From Psychrobacillus sp. INOP01 (lineage in GTDB: Bacteria; Bacillota; Bacilli; Bacillales_A; Planococcaceae), in assembly GCF_018140925.1 (NCBI RefSeq), contig NZ_CP073315.1, forward strand, positions 1,550,001 to 1,614,000: 64,000 nt of DNA, in the 5' to 3' direction. Numbering within the stretch: the first letter of the stretch is position 1; each line of letters starts with the position of its first letter. The translations under genes were made by a program, and so were the position numbers. Under the pieces are notes generated by a model. The model ran no database searches, was not told the DNA's origin, and saw nothing but the letters and a program-made list of their open reading frames with translations. Shown here piece after piece: positions 1-7,886 of this stretch.

Positions 1-1605
1 ATTAAAAATTTCAAGTTCTGCATTCGGGTCCAATGCGGAAGTAGGTTCATCAAACACTAATATTTCTGCATCCTTTAAAAAAGCTCGAGCGATTGCTATT
101 CTTTGCCATTGGCCTCCGGATAATTCTTGGCCTCCTTGAAATTCTCTTCCTAACGTTGTGTCTATATTCTTCGATAATTGTTCCAGTATATCTAAAAGAT
201 TTACTTTTCTAAGCATCTTTTTAATAGTTTCAGTATCACTCATTTTCTCTAAATTTCCAAATGCCACATTTTCTCTTAAGGTATATGCGTATTTGATAAA
301 GTCTTGAAATACCACTGATACATTTTTTTTAAAAGCCCCTGGGTCTATATCATTAATATTAAGATTATCTAACTTTATGCTCCCTTGTGTTGGAGAATAT
401 AAACCTAACAAACAATTAATAAGAGTAGTTTTCCCCGCACCATTTTCTCCCACAATTGCTATTGTTTCTCCTTTTTTAATTTCAAAATTCAGATTTTTTA
501 ACACGTAACGTTCCTCATGAGAATATTTAAAACTCAAATTTTCTACTCTTAAAGAAGAAAATCCTTCAGAAGGGTATTGTTTCAATTTAGTATTTCTCTT
601 TTGATTATTTTCGTCATCTAAAAAGTTAAATAAATTTCTAGAATATAAAAACGATTCAAATATCCCGCCTAAGTCTTCTCCTATCCCTCCTAAAGTACTT
701 TGTATCATAATAACAGAACCCATTAGAGCAACATAATCCCCTACAGTTAAGTCCCCTTTTGAAATCTGTAACACGATAACAAAAGCAGCTGTAACTGCAG
801 TTATCTGTAGAAAGAACATAGCTAATATTCTTGTAAAACTTTCTCGCTTATATTGTTTAACAAGCAAATTTCTTACCGTTTGAAATAAACTTGCCCACTT
901 GGAAACTAAATAATGTTGTAAATTAAATATTCTTATCTCTTTTGCCGACTCTCTTTTTAACATCAAACGATACGAATAATCCATCGCTCTTGAATATTCT
1001 GTTGTGTTTACACTTAATTTATATCGTTTTTTCTTCATAATTAGTAATAATATTACCCCGGGTAAGGAGGAACATATTAAAATAATGGGCATCGACCAAT
1101 GAATCACTGTGACTAAAACCATTATTCCTAGGAGGGATAATATTTTTTGTCCAAGTGTAAAGAATTTATTAATTAGTTCTATAGGGTTCTGATTGACTGC
1201 TTCTTTTGCAAGACTAACTCGATTATACATTTCTGCACTTTCGAATTCTGACATAGGCAAATCTATTGTCTTTTCTATTAAAGCCGTTTTCAATTTAAAA
1301 TCAATGTCTTCTTTAATTAATAAGCTCAAAAAACTTGCTATTTCGTTCAATATACTGCTTACAAAAATAGAAATATACATTAGACTTATAATAAAAAAAA
1401 TATAATATATTGTTTGTACCTCTTTGTTTAAACTAGCAATACTATCTACAGATAATTTTTGTAGCATGATTTGAAGTGCTGGAAATCCTGAACTCACAAT
1501 AATAATAGTCATCCAAATTATAAAAGGACGTTTTTTATTTTTCCATATTAATTTGAATAGTCTACTGAATATTTTATAGTTAGATAATCCGAGGTTATTG
1601 GGCAA
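1..1605 (-). CDS. ABC exporter of the lasso-type RiPP cluster (TMD-NBD fusion), C-terminus outside window
   Basis: Predicted single-chain ABC exporter (lasso 'D' role) that would pump the matured peptide out. The reading frame is open from a TTG at 1605 to the window edge, giving about 535 residues; roughly 60 residues of the usual 590-600 are missing. The N-terminal half is hydrophobic with several membrane segments. The C-terminal half has Walker A GENGAGKTT, the signature ELSGGQWQR and Walker B ILVFDEPTSALD near the window start. The TTG start is chosen because GAGGTG lies about 7 nt upstream; it overlaps the end of the thioredoxin-like gene by 11 bp, implying translational coupling. It is the last visible gene of the minus-strand operon. 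The ABC exporter identity is firm; its cargo is inferred from context. Confidence 0.9.
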   Translation of the reverse strand, partial: MPNNLGLSNYKIFSRLFKLIWKNKKRPFIIWMTIIIVSSGFPALQIMLQKLSVDSIASLNKEVQTIYYIFFIISLMYISIFVSSILNEIASFLSLLIKEDIDFKLKTALIEKTIDLPMSEFESAEMYNRVSLAKEAVNQNPIELINKFFTLGQKILSLLGIMVLVTVIHWSMPIILICSSLPGVILLLIMKKKRYKLSVNTTEYSRAMDYSYRLMLKRESAKEIRIFNLQHYLVSKWASLFQTVRNLLVKQYKRESFTRILAMFFLQITAVTAAFVIVLQISKGDLTVGDYVALMGSVIMIQSTLGGIGEDLGGIFESFLYSRNLFNFLDDENNQKRNTKLKQYPSEGFSSLRVENLSFKYSHEERYVLKNLNFEIKKGETIAIVGENGAGKTTLINCLLGLYSPTQGSIKLDNLNINDIDPGAFKKNVSVVFQDFIKYAYTLRENVAFGNLEKMSDTETIKKMLRKVNLLDILEQLSKNIDTTLGREFQGGQELSGGQWQRIAIARAFLKDAEILVFDEPTSALDPNAELEIFN

Positions 1606-2134
1606 TCTCACTCACCTCGCTACTCATAAATCTCTGAAAGTTTTTAGAGTTTATGGTCGAACGCTTTATGATAAAGTTATCCTTTTGAACGACAAAAGCA
1701 AAAGGAAAGGATCTTACTTTTAGGCGTTTAACTACATTTTCCGGATGTATTAACCAATAATCAAACTTATGCTTAGATACGCTCAATAATCTTTTTGCAG
1801 ACACATCAGTGCCAATGACAAGGAATTTTATGTTCACATGCGCATTTGTACGTTTATAGTAATCCACTGTAGGAATTATTTCTCTGCAAAACTTACACTC
1901 TTCCTCAATAACAAAAAAATAGACATTGTCATTATTCTTAAAAAGAATATCTGGAAGAGGCTCCTTATTTACTAAGTTATTAGAGTTTAATATATTCGGG
2001 AATTTATTACCGGGAGGTAATCCATTAGCATCTTCAGAGACTTTCTTAACGACTTTTATGACATAGAATATTACAAGACTTTGAATAATAATAATTAGCC
2101 AAAGGGATAAGAGATGACCTGTCATCATATCCAT
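1595..2134 (-). CDS. membrane-anchored thioredoxin-like protein with CKFC active site (MauD/TlpA-like)
   Basis: Predicted thiol-disulfide oxidoreductase facing the outside of the membrane. One N-terminal transmembrane segment (about residues 9-28) anchors a thioredoxin-fold domain with the redox motif C80-K-F-C83 and a downstream SFPF segment that fits the cis-proline loop. In the MauD/MauE and BdbD/BdbC systems such a protein exchanges disulfides with an integral membrane partner. Here a MauE-like gene lies 2 bp upstream, so the two probably work as a pair. A role in forming or correcting disulfides in the six-cysteine precursor peptide is inferred. Its 179 residues are typical for anchored thioredoxin-like proteins. 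It is the only one of the two thioredoxin-like proteins in the cluster that keeps a CxxC. Confidence 0.85.
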   Translation of the reverse strand: MDMMTGHLLSLWLIIIIQSLVIFYVIKVVKKVSEDANGLPPGNKFPNILNSNNLVNKEPLPDILFKNNDNVYFFVIEEECKFCREIIPTVDYYKRTNAHVNIKFLVIGTDVSAKRLLSVSKHKFDYWLIHPENVVKRLKVRSFPFAFVVQKDNFIIKRSTINSKNFQRFMSSEVSEIAQ

Positions 2135-2136
2135 CG

Positions 2137-2670
2137 TTAAAGACCTTTTAAATATGTAAAATTTATTTTATATACAGTAAGGCAAGTATAAATCAATACA
2201 AATGAAGGTAATAATATATATATAAATATATCTATTAGATTAATTTCCGCATTAAATTGGAAAAGAGTCATATCTCCCCAAATCAAAACAATTAAACTAC
2301 ATGGTGCTAGTATTAAATTGTGTAATACTCCACCAATCCCCATTTGTGTATTTAACAATTTTCCATAGCAATTACAAGAAATATCCTTACCTGTATTAAT
2401 TGCATATAAATTTAAAAGGATGAATACAATAAATAGAAAAAAAGAAAAAGCAGCTGCCAATTTAATATATATCCCAAATATAAAACACAAACCCAAAGTT
2501 AATTCAATTACAGGGACTAAGATCCCGATTAGAATAGATAAATTTCGGCTAAATAAATTAAGTAACCTTATAACAAAAATAAACCCCTTTAGATTAAAGA
2601 GTTTAGAAACCGAAGCTAAAATTAAAATGATTCCGATCGTGACTGATGCTGAAAGAGCAAAAAACTCCAC
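2137..2670 (-). CDS. MauE/DoxX-like redox membrane protein, copy 1
   Basis: Integral membrane protein of 177 residues with about four to five hydrophobic segments. A conserved cysteine pair lies in the sequence ISCNCYGKL, the C-x-C-[FY]-type motif of MauE-family proteins. Family knowledge: MauE works with the thioredoxin-like MauD to form the many disulfides of the methylamine dehydrogenase small subunit. Start is GTG at 2670, preceded by AAGGAGG with good spacing. It sits directly between the second MauE-like gene and the CxxC thioredoxin-like gene, all on the minus strand, so co-transcription is likely. No methylamine dehydrogenase genes are present, so the substrate is presumably the RiPP (inference). 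Confidence 0.8.
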   Translation of the reverse strand: MEFFALSASVTIGIILILASVSKLFNLKGFIFVIRLLNLFSRNLSILIGILVPVIELTLGLCFIFGIYIKLAAAFSFFLFIVFILLNLYAINTGKDISCNCYGKLLNTQMGIGGVLHNLILAPCSLIVLIWGDMTLFQFNAEINLIDIFIYILLPSFVLIYTCLTVYKINFTYLKGL

Positions 2671-2710
2671 TATCTTAACCTCCTTGAAAATCTCCTTGTT
2701 TTATGAGAAA

Positions 2711-3124
2711 TTAATTATTATCTGTTAGTTTCCATGCAACCACCAAAAAGAAGAGAATGCTTACATTCATTAAGATATGTCTATACGTAATTACAGAAGG
2801 TGCATTTAACTTAAAACATCCACAGCCATTTTCAAAATGTCTTCCATAATTAGTGATCATTACGGTCAAGAATATCACCTGTAATACAATTCCCGTTATT
2901 AATCCAACCACTCTAGTATGCGGAATTAACATCCATAAACTACTCATTAGTTCAGTTGTAACAATTATAATCGTTAACTTATGGGCAACCTTTGTTGTAA
3001 ATTTATTACTATACTGCTTAACAATTCTCGAAAAACTAATTGGATTTCTAAACTTCTGTATCCCGCTTTTGTAATAAATTAAAGCAATAAAAAATACTAT
3101 AACTAGTTGTATATAACCTATCAC
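2711..3124 (-). CDS. MauE/DoxX-like redox membrane protein, copy 2
   Basis: Second MauE-like membrane protein, about 137 residues, with four predicted membrane helices and the motif GCGCFKL in the loop where copy 1 has SCNCYGKL. The frame stays open upstream to an ATG at 3178, but that would overlap the preceding gene by 47 bp. GTG at 3124 lies 7 bp after the upstream stop and has GGGAGG about 12 nt before it, so I chose GTG. It pairs by position with the degenerate thioredoxin-like gene, mirroring the copy 1/CKFC pair. Two divergent MauE copies in one RiPP operon suggest two electron-transfer steps or two partners (inference). Confidence 0.75.
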   Translation of the reverse strand: MIGYIQLVIVFFIALIYYKSGIQKFRNPISFSRIVKQYSNKFTTKVAHKLTIIIVTTELMSSLWMLIPHTRVVGLITGIVLQVIFLTVMITNYGRHFENGCGCFKLNAPSVITYRHILMNVSILFFLVVAWKLTDNN

Positions 3125-3131
3125 CTTTAGA

Positions 3132-3557
3132 CTATACCTCCCTTTTCCACTGGCTAACAAATTCCTTAACAGAATCAATATGGTTAGGATCAGACAAATT
3201 CAACTCAAAATTTCCTGATATGTTTTTTCCATTTAACATAAAGATCAGAGTTGGAAAAAATTCGATGCTTAACCTTTTCGAAATCTCGAAATTTTCAGAT
3301 GTAACCATTTCTCCTTCCATAACAATTATGTCCTCTCCAAAGCCTTTAAAAATAGAAAGTAATTTCTCTACTTTCTTATATACTTTGTTAGTTGTACTTA
3401 GATCAACACATAAAACATAGCCGGTATAGTTATTAGTTTGATCGATTAAATCTCCTTTACTTGGTAAACCTCTTACGAATTCTTCAGATTTTTGAATTTC
3501 TTTATTTATACTAATTGCAATCAAGACAGCAATGATAATTGTTATATAAAGTACCAT
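3132..3557 (-). CDS. membrane-anchored thioredoxin-fold protein lacking CxxC
   Basis: Small protein (141 residues from ATG 3557) with one N-terminal membrane helix and a thioredoxin-like C-terminal domain. The cis-proline segment FFPTLIFM is well kept. At the place of the usual CxxC there is only one cysteine (VLCVDLS), so it cannot cycle as a normal dithiol oxidoreductase. It may act as a peptide-binding chaperone, or through a single cysteine with the neighbouring MauE-like protein (inference). A longer reading from 3584 exists, but that start lies inside a strong hairpin; ATG 3557 has AGGAGA about 9 nt upstream. It is the first gene after the precursor gene and hairpin. Confidence 0.7.
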   Translation of the reverse strand: MVLYITIIIAVLIAISINKEIQKSEEFVRGLPSKGDLIDQTNNYTGYVLCVDLSTTNKVYKKVEKLLSIFKGFGEDIIVMEGEMVTSENFEISKRLSIEFFPTLIFMLNGKNISGNFELNLSDPNHIDSVKEFVSQWKREV

Positions 3558-3577
3558 TTCTCGATCTCTCCTAAACA

Positions 3578-3611
3578 CCAACACTACTCTTTATTAAAAG
3601 AGTAGTGTTGG
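3578..3611 (-). terminator. 15-bp perfect hairpin between precursor and redox/export genes (attenuator-like)
   Basis: Perfect inverted repeat: arms 3578-3592 and 3597-3611 with a 4-nt loop. It lies 77 bp beyond the precursor stop on the minus strand. Only a weak T stretch (TGTTT) follows, so it looks like a partial terminator or RNA-stabilising stem. Such stems commonly let a RiPP precursor be made in excess over the downstream enzymes. Confidence 0.75.
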
Positions 3612-3687
3612 AATATTATATTAAACTAGCATGGTTATATTTATTAGTTAGTTAATTTATTTTTTATCTATTAGAAGTAGTGCAATA

Positions 3688-3906
3688 TTAACAGTCATTA
3701 TCTGAACTACATGCGTCACTTATAGCGCTGTTACTACATTTATCTGACCAATTGCAATTTCCCGTAAGTGAATTACATTTTTTATAAGCTTGGTTAAAAT
3801 AACCAGTCTTATCTAAAAATGCATTTTCTCCTCCCCAACCACAAGTTCCTTGTATTACATCTGTAGAAGCTCCAAATTCAATAATAGTAGGTATTGCATA
3901 GTTCAT
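3688..3906 (-). CDS. lasso-type RiPP precursor, 72 aa, six cysteines in core
   Basis: Candidate precursor of the cluster. Residues 3-12 match the lasso leader recognition pattern YxxPxLxxxG (Y3, P6, I8, G12). In the family a Thr usually sits six residues after the Gly, at position -2 of the core; here it is I18, which puts cleavage after Q19 and makes G20 the first core residue. E27 is then ring residue 8, the right place for a Gly1-Glu8 macrolactam as in microcin J25. The predicted core is 53 residues, far longer than usual (about 15-26), with cysteines at 22, 44, 51, 57, 66 and 72. The start has GGGAGAG upstream. The gene lies 59 bp after the cyclase gene. The C-terminal part may be trimmed; ring and cleavage sites are inferred. 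Confidence 0.82.
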   Translation of the reverse strand: MNYAIPTIIEFGASTDVIQGTCGWGGENAFLDKTGYFNQAYKKCNSLTGNCNWSDKCSNSAISDACSSDNDC

Positions 3907-3965
3907 AATTATCTCTCCCTTTTTTATGTTTTTTATATAAACTAACCATGTAGTTAATACCCTAA

Positions 3966-5759
3966 TTAAGAAAACACTAAATCAAATTTCTTCTCAAATT
4001 TGTATAACCAGATTTCTAAAGTGAGTAGCAGCCAAATATCTTCTCTGACTCGCTTTCCTTGTCTCCAGTTATCTAATGTCTCAAGCCAATCTGATTTTTC
4101 AATAAGGCCCAATTCAGCTATTTTACACTGAGAGAAACAATCGTAAAGCTCTTTCCAATTATCTCTCAACCCTCTATATGTCAATGGTAAGTGCCCTGTT
4201 TTATCAAATCTTTCAATAATATTCTTAGGAAGGTGAGATTGTAACCCTCTTCGTACAAACATTTTGGATTGTCCATTCCCCCAACGATATTCACCGGGTA
4301 CATTGTATAAAAACTCTATTAACCTTCTATCCAAAAACGGATGATTACAGTTAATATTTACATCTCTTCCAATTTCTCTATCAGCATAAATATGACTTTT
4401 TGTTCCATTTAATTGTAAGAATATTTCCTTTTGATTTATTTTTTTTATTTTTGTTAACTGATTTAGAAGAAAGGCATTTTGTTCAACGCCAAATTCTTTT
4501 AACCAATTGGAAGATACTAATGGAGAAATTCCATATTTCCAACCAGTTTGAAAAATAGATGTCCTAGAATCCTTTGTTAATGAGAATAGTTCTCTAAAAA
4601 AGGTTTGATACTTCATCCTCTTAACTAAATCTGATAACGAAACCATAGCTCCTGTTAAAAAATGATCCCCAGCGTAACCTGTTAATATGTTGGAAGCACC
4701 GCTATCTTTTGCTTTTTGTAAAATGGATTTTGTAAACAAATAAGTAGCTGAATTCACGTTTGGTTCATATGTCCAAGGAGAATCATTAGGAAAATTTTTA
4801 AAAGTTAAATGTTCGTCAGAAACTTCATATATTGGATCAGCATTATACATGGCCATTAATGGGTCAATATACTCTCTTTCATCGCATTCTGTTAACTCAT
4901 CAAAAACACCACATACAGGGAGAATATTGGGATTTTCTAATCTTTTAACAACACTAAATATGCTAGTAGAATCTAATCCTCCACTTAACATGACAGAATT
5001 AATTTTGCTTTTTGAAGTTCTTGCTTCTACCGCCTTATATATTAATGAAACAAAATGTTCATCATAGTCTTTCAATGATGCATATTTAATTTCTTTTTCA
5101 CTATCAAATAAATTCCAATATTCGCATTCTCGTATATCTCCGTTATCTTTATTAACTTTTACATAAGTAGAACTTGGAATTCTATTCACTTCTTTATATG
5201 GAGTGATACTAGTATCTATATTGCCATTCCAAATTAAAAACTCCTTAAAGTAATCTTTATTTATATTATTTTGATTAAAATATGCTTGAAGTAGAAAAAT
5301 GTCACTTGCAAAAACTATATACTTATCTTGTTTAATCCAAAATAGACTTTTCACTCCTATTTGATCTCTGACTGCATATAATTCGTTAGATACTTCATCC
5401 CATAAAATAAATGCAAACTCTCCTATTAATTTGGAAAAACTATCTTTTCCTAAAATTCCAAAAATTCCTAACAAAACTTTCTCATCAGTATAAATTTTAT
5501 TTGGATTTAAGTATTCATTAATTAAATCTGATCTATTATCTATTCTTATATCACCAATAACCTTTAAACTTTTATAAGTATTTATTTCAAAATAATCATT
5601 ATCTACTAGAGAAGAATTTGAATATATACTCAAAATATCGACTTTTTCACTAGTTATATGATTCTTTGTATAATTTTCTTTTTCAAATATACTAATATCG
5701 TTTTGCATGGATTTAGTGTTGAAGCCATTCAGACAAAATATCCCTCTAAACAATTTCAT
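3966..5759 (-). CDS. asparagine-synthetase-like lasso cyclase (C protein)
   Basis: Predicted ATP-dependent macrolactam synthetase that activates a Glu/Asp side chain as AMP ester and closes the ring with the new N-terminal amine. At 597 residues it has an N-terminal Ntn-like domain and a C-terminal synthetase domain with the PP-loop SGGLDS near residue 260. The protein starts MKLFRG, so it lacks the nucleophilic Cys2 needed for glutaminase activity, as is usual for lasso cyclases as opposed to AsnB. It overlaps the B2 gene by 14 bp and lies directly before the precursor gene. AGGAGA precedes the ATG. Identification as lasso C rather than AsnB rests on this loss plus the B1/B2 neighbours. Confidence 0.9.
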   Translation of the reverse strand: MKLFRGIFCLNGFNTKSMQNDISIFEKENYTKNHITSEKVDILSIYSNSSLVDNDYFEINTYKSLKVIGDIRIDNRSDLINEYLNPNKIYTDEKVLLGIFGILGKDSFSKLIGEFAFILWDEVSNELYAVRDQIGVKSLFWIKQDKYIVFASDIFLLQAYFNQNNINKDYFKEFLIWNGNIDTSITPYKEVNRIPSSTYVKVNKDNGDIRECEYWNLFDSEKEIKYASLKDYDEHFVSLIYKAVEARTSKSKINSVMLSGGLDSTSIFSVVKRLENPNILPVCGVFDELTECDEREYIDPLMAMYNADPIYEVSDEHLTFKNFPNDSPWTYEPNVNSATYLFTKSILQKAKDSGASNILTGYAGDHFLTGAMVSLSDLVKRMKYQTFFRELFSLTKDSRTSIFQTGWKYGISPLVSSNWLKEFGVEQNAFLLNQLTKIKKINQKEIFLQLNGTKSHIYADREIGRDVNINCNHPFLDRRLIEFLYNVPGEYRWGNGQSKMFVRRGLQSHLPKNIIERFDKTGHLPLTYRGLRDNWKELYDCFSQCKIAELGLIEKSDWLETLDNWRQGKRVREDIWLLLTLEIWLYKFEKKFDLVFS

Positions 5760-6183
5760 AACTTTTCTCCTTTGACTTTAAAATGACCGAATATTGATTT
5801 GTTAATTCATTAGAATCATTTATATTCTCTTCAAACATCGTCAACCAAGCATGTGCAGAAAAAGGATACTTTCTAACTCCAATTACTAAATCAACAGGTA
5901 ATTTAAATTCTGTTCTAAGGTATTTATAACCCAAGAAAGACCTATGCAGACACTCCGCTTTTTTGGGGTATAAAATACAAACTCTATCAATAAAATCTAC
6001 CATTTGACTTACGTTTAAATAAGTTTCGTGAGTCAAACTCTTAACCTCTTTATTTTTTAGCAAATATAGTGATTCATATTTAATAAATACTTTATGAAAT
6101 CCCATTTTTTTTAAACTGTAATCCAAAACTATGAGTGAACAGTAAATCTTAAAAAATAAAGTAATTTTATTTAATAGAGTCAT
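5746..6183 (-). CDS. lasso peptide leader peptidase (B2, transglutaminase-like)
   Basis: Predicted cysteine protease that removes the leader once the leader is bound by B1. The protein has 145 residues, the usual size for split B2 proteins. A catalytic triad can be proposed: C78 in AECLHRS, H111 in SAHAWL and an acidic residue near D123. The segment VDLVIGVRKYPFSAHAWL is very characteristic of the family. Its first bases overlap the B1 stop as ATGA and its end overlaps the cyclase start by 14 bp, so the three are translationally coupled. The N-terminal region is hydrophobic and helical, common in B2 proteins. Confidence 0.92.
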   Translation of the reverse strand: MTLLNKITLFFKIYCSLIVLDYSLKKMGFHKVFIKYESLYLLKNKEVKSLTHETYLNVSQMVDFIDRVCILYPKKAECLHRSFLGYKYLRTEFKLPVDLVIGVRKYPFSAHAWLTMFEENINDSNELTNQYSVILKSKEKSYEIV

Positions 6184-6452
6184 TTCATTATTACCAGCCC
6201 TTTTTGTATTAATGAAGTTACAAATGATGTTACATCTTTTTTTACTTGCTCTTCCGGAATATTATACAGAGACCCTATATATCTTGATATTTCATCAAAA
6301 TTGTGATTTTCCTCCAACTTACCCCAAATGATACTCCCTACTATATCTAAACCAAAAAACTTTTCACCTGTAAAATCAAAAACCACTAATTCTCCATCTT
6401 CTTCTACAATAGTGACGCCTTCTTTTATTTTATAACTCACTTGATCCACCAA
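6180..6452 (-). CDS. PqqD-like RiPP recognition element protein (B1)
   Basis: Stand-alone PqqD-like RRE of about 90 residues that would bind the leader peptide (YxxP motif) and present it to B2 and C. The sequence shows the usual beta strands followed by helices, with FDFTGEKFFGLDIVGSIIW typical of PqqD/B1 proteins. It is the first gene of the operon and overlaps B2 by ATGA. The start is uncertain: TTG at 6452 gives the length used here, while GTG codons at 6449 and 6440 are alternatives; none has a strong ribosome binding site. Short length and position support B1. Confidence 0.88.
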   Translation of the reverse strand: MVDQVSYKIKEGVTIVEEDGELVVFDFTGEKFFGLDIVGSIIWGKLEENHNFDEISRYIGSLYNIPEEQVKKDVTSFVTSLIQKGLVIMK

Positions 6453-7179
6453 CCTATCTAAATGATTCTACTCACATTATTATTTGAAAATATAAAGTTA
6501 ATCGAATAAACAGAATTTTTAATTTAAATGTTACCTATTTGTAAACCAATTTCACTCCTTCATAACTCCAAATATTGTAACTTAATGTAGAATAATCAGT
6601 TGTTCTAATTTCACATAAAAATATTTTCCATTAAATTCCATATATGATGTTGTTATTAAAACTAGATTTAGAATAACATATGATTTTTTCGAGAGAATTT
6701 AAGCTTTATTTAGAAATATGGTGAACAACGATATATACGCTTCAACAATAAGAAAATTTTCTAAAAAACTTTGGAAATACTACCAAAAAAAGACGAGTAA
6801 ACCCTTCTATTTTTTCAATAGAAGGGTAAGTATCGAAAATGCCCACCTATTTTTCAAGTGGATATTTGTATATGATTTATTTTATTTTGGTTGTGTTCGC
6901 AGCGATAGTCTGGAGGGGCTGTCTCTGACTATGCTAGTAAATGATCAAGTGCTTTTTACCCATCACATCAATTAACGGCAATTGCTAGAATACACATGTA
7001 ATTCAGTGAATTTAGTTAATTTTCTTTGCTCGTTTCGACAATGCTATAAATGATGGCGCAGTTTTTAGCACCCTTTATCTATTTAGCGAACGGTCAGTTT
7101 TGGAGACCAAGGATGATAAGTTTAAATAGCACATTCGCTGGGATTATTATTGATTTCTAGTCAATTCATTTAAAAAAGT
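6453..7179. other. upstream region of RiPP operon, no convincing gene
   Basis: This stretch should hold the RiPP operon promoter, but I could not pick out a clear -35/-10 pair on the minus strand. An 85-codon plus-strand frame (6718-6975) lacks a ribosome binding site and is crossed by a terminator-like hairpin at about 6800-6827 with ACCCTTCTATT/AATAGAAGGGT arms. I regard it as non-coding. Confidence 0.5.
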
Positions 7180-7305
7180 GATAGGAATTTTGGTTATATT
7201 GTTTCGCACAGTTGATTACTGTACTTTTATCATGTCTACAGATAACGCAATTGTTTCATAACTTTCGCGACCTCTTAAATATCTTTTTAAAGCTATGATT
7301 TTCAC
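7180..7305 (-). pseudogene. IS3-family OrfA (HTH) transposase remnant
   Basis: On the minus strand the frame from GTG 7305 reads VKIIALKRYLRGRESYETIA, then SVDMIKVQ and an in-frame stop at 7216. This matches the start of IS3-type OrfA proteins (helix-turn-helix with a 'RYL.G.ESY..IA' pattern). Only this N-terminal piece survives, and reading through the stop gives a short tail. No intact second open frame or terminal repeats were seen. It indicates past insertion-sequence activity between the RiPP cluster and the regulator. Confidence 0.6.
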
Positions 7306-7367
7306 TACAGTCTATCTAAATTTAGTCAAAAAACTGAACCTCTAATTATTAGATGGTGTCTATTCTT

Positions 7368-7510
7368 TCAGTTTGCAATTGACAGTGAATATTTATTACA
7401 GAATTGCAGTACTTCTTCCACTTCGGCTAGTTTTTCCTCACTTTCACTTCTAAAGGCATGGGATAACCATCGACATGTTGACTTTTGCCGGAAAATAAAC
7501 CTGCAAACGA
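7368..7510 (-). pseudogene. decayed C-terminal coding fragment, unidentified
   Basis: A minus-strand frame ending in TGA at 7368 reads AFRSESEEKLAEVEEVLQFC followed by NKYSLSIAN. It has coding-like amino-acid composition but no start or ribosome binding site, so it looks like the end of a lost gene. I do not recognise the family. Confidence 0.35.
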
Positions 7511-7577
7511 TAACTGAATTGTTTCCTAGGTAGCTTTTTCAGCAACTATCCGATTTGACCTATACGCTTTTCAAATG

Positions 7578-7634
7578 AATAAGTAAGCGTTTAAGCATTT
7601 CCCAAACGAAGAATTGCTTAAACGCTTACTTATT
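7578..7634. repeat. 20-bp perfect inverted repeat with 17-nt loop
   Basis: Arms 7578-7597 and 7615-7634 are exact reverse complements. There is no T-run on either side, so it is not a classic terminator. It lies about 250 bp before the regulator gene. It could be a cruciform-forming element, a recombination remnant, or a regulatory stem. Confidence 0.8.
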
Positions 7635-7886
7635 ACCCAGTCAGTTTATTACAATCAACATTACCTCACACGATGTTAGTTAGACTTTGATAAAACTCCG
7701 GAACTAATAATGTTCCAGACGATTAAATAAAAGAGCAATTACAAGAATAAGTAACACATATTTACATAAGACTATTGACGTTATCTAAATATTTGTAATA
7801 CAGTTAAAAAAACGGAATTTTTGTTATCCTTTAACACTAGAATTAAAATTCATTTTAGTTCAATACACCTAAAGGAGGTGATAATT

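Noticed and set aside
3132..3178. Overlap of the second MauE-like gene with the upstream thioredoxin-like gene as a possible fused or coupled start
   Set aside because: GTG 3124 with GGGAGG upstream explains the start without a 47-bp overlap.
6718..6975. 85-codon plus-strand frame
   Set aside because: No ribosome binding site, crossed by a terminator-like hairpin, and low-complexity composition rich in Phe/Lys/Tyr; not supported as a gene.
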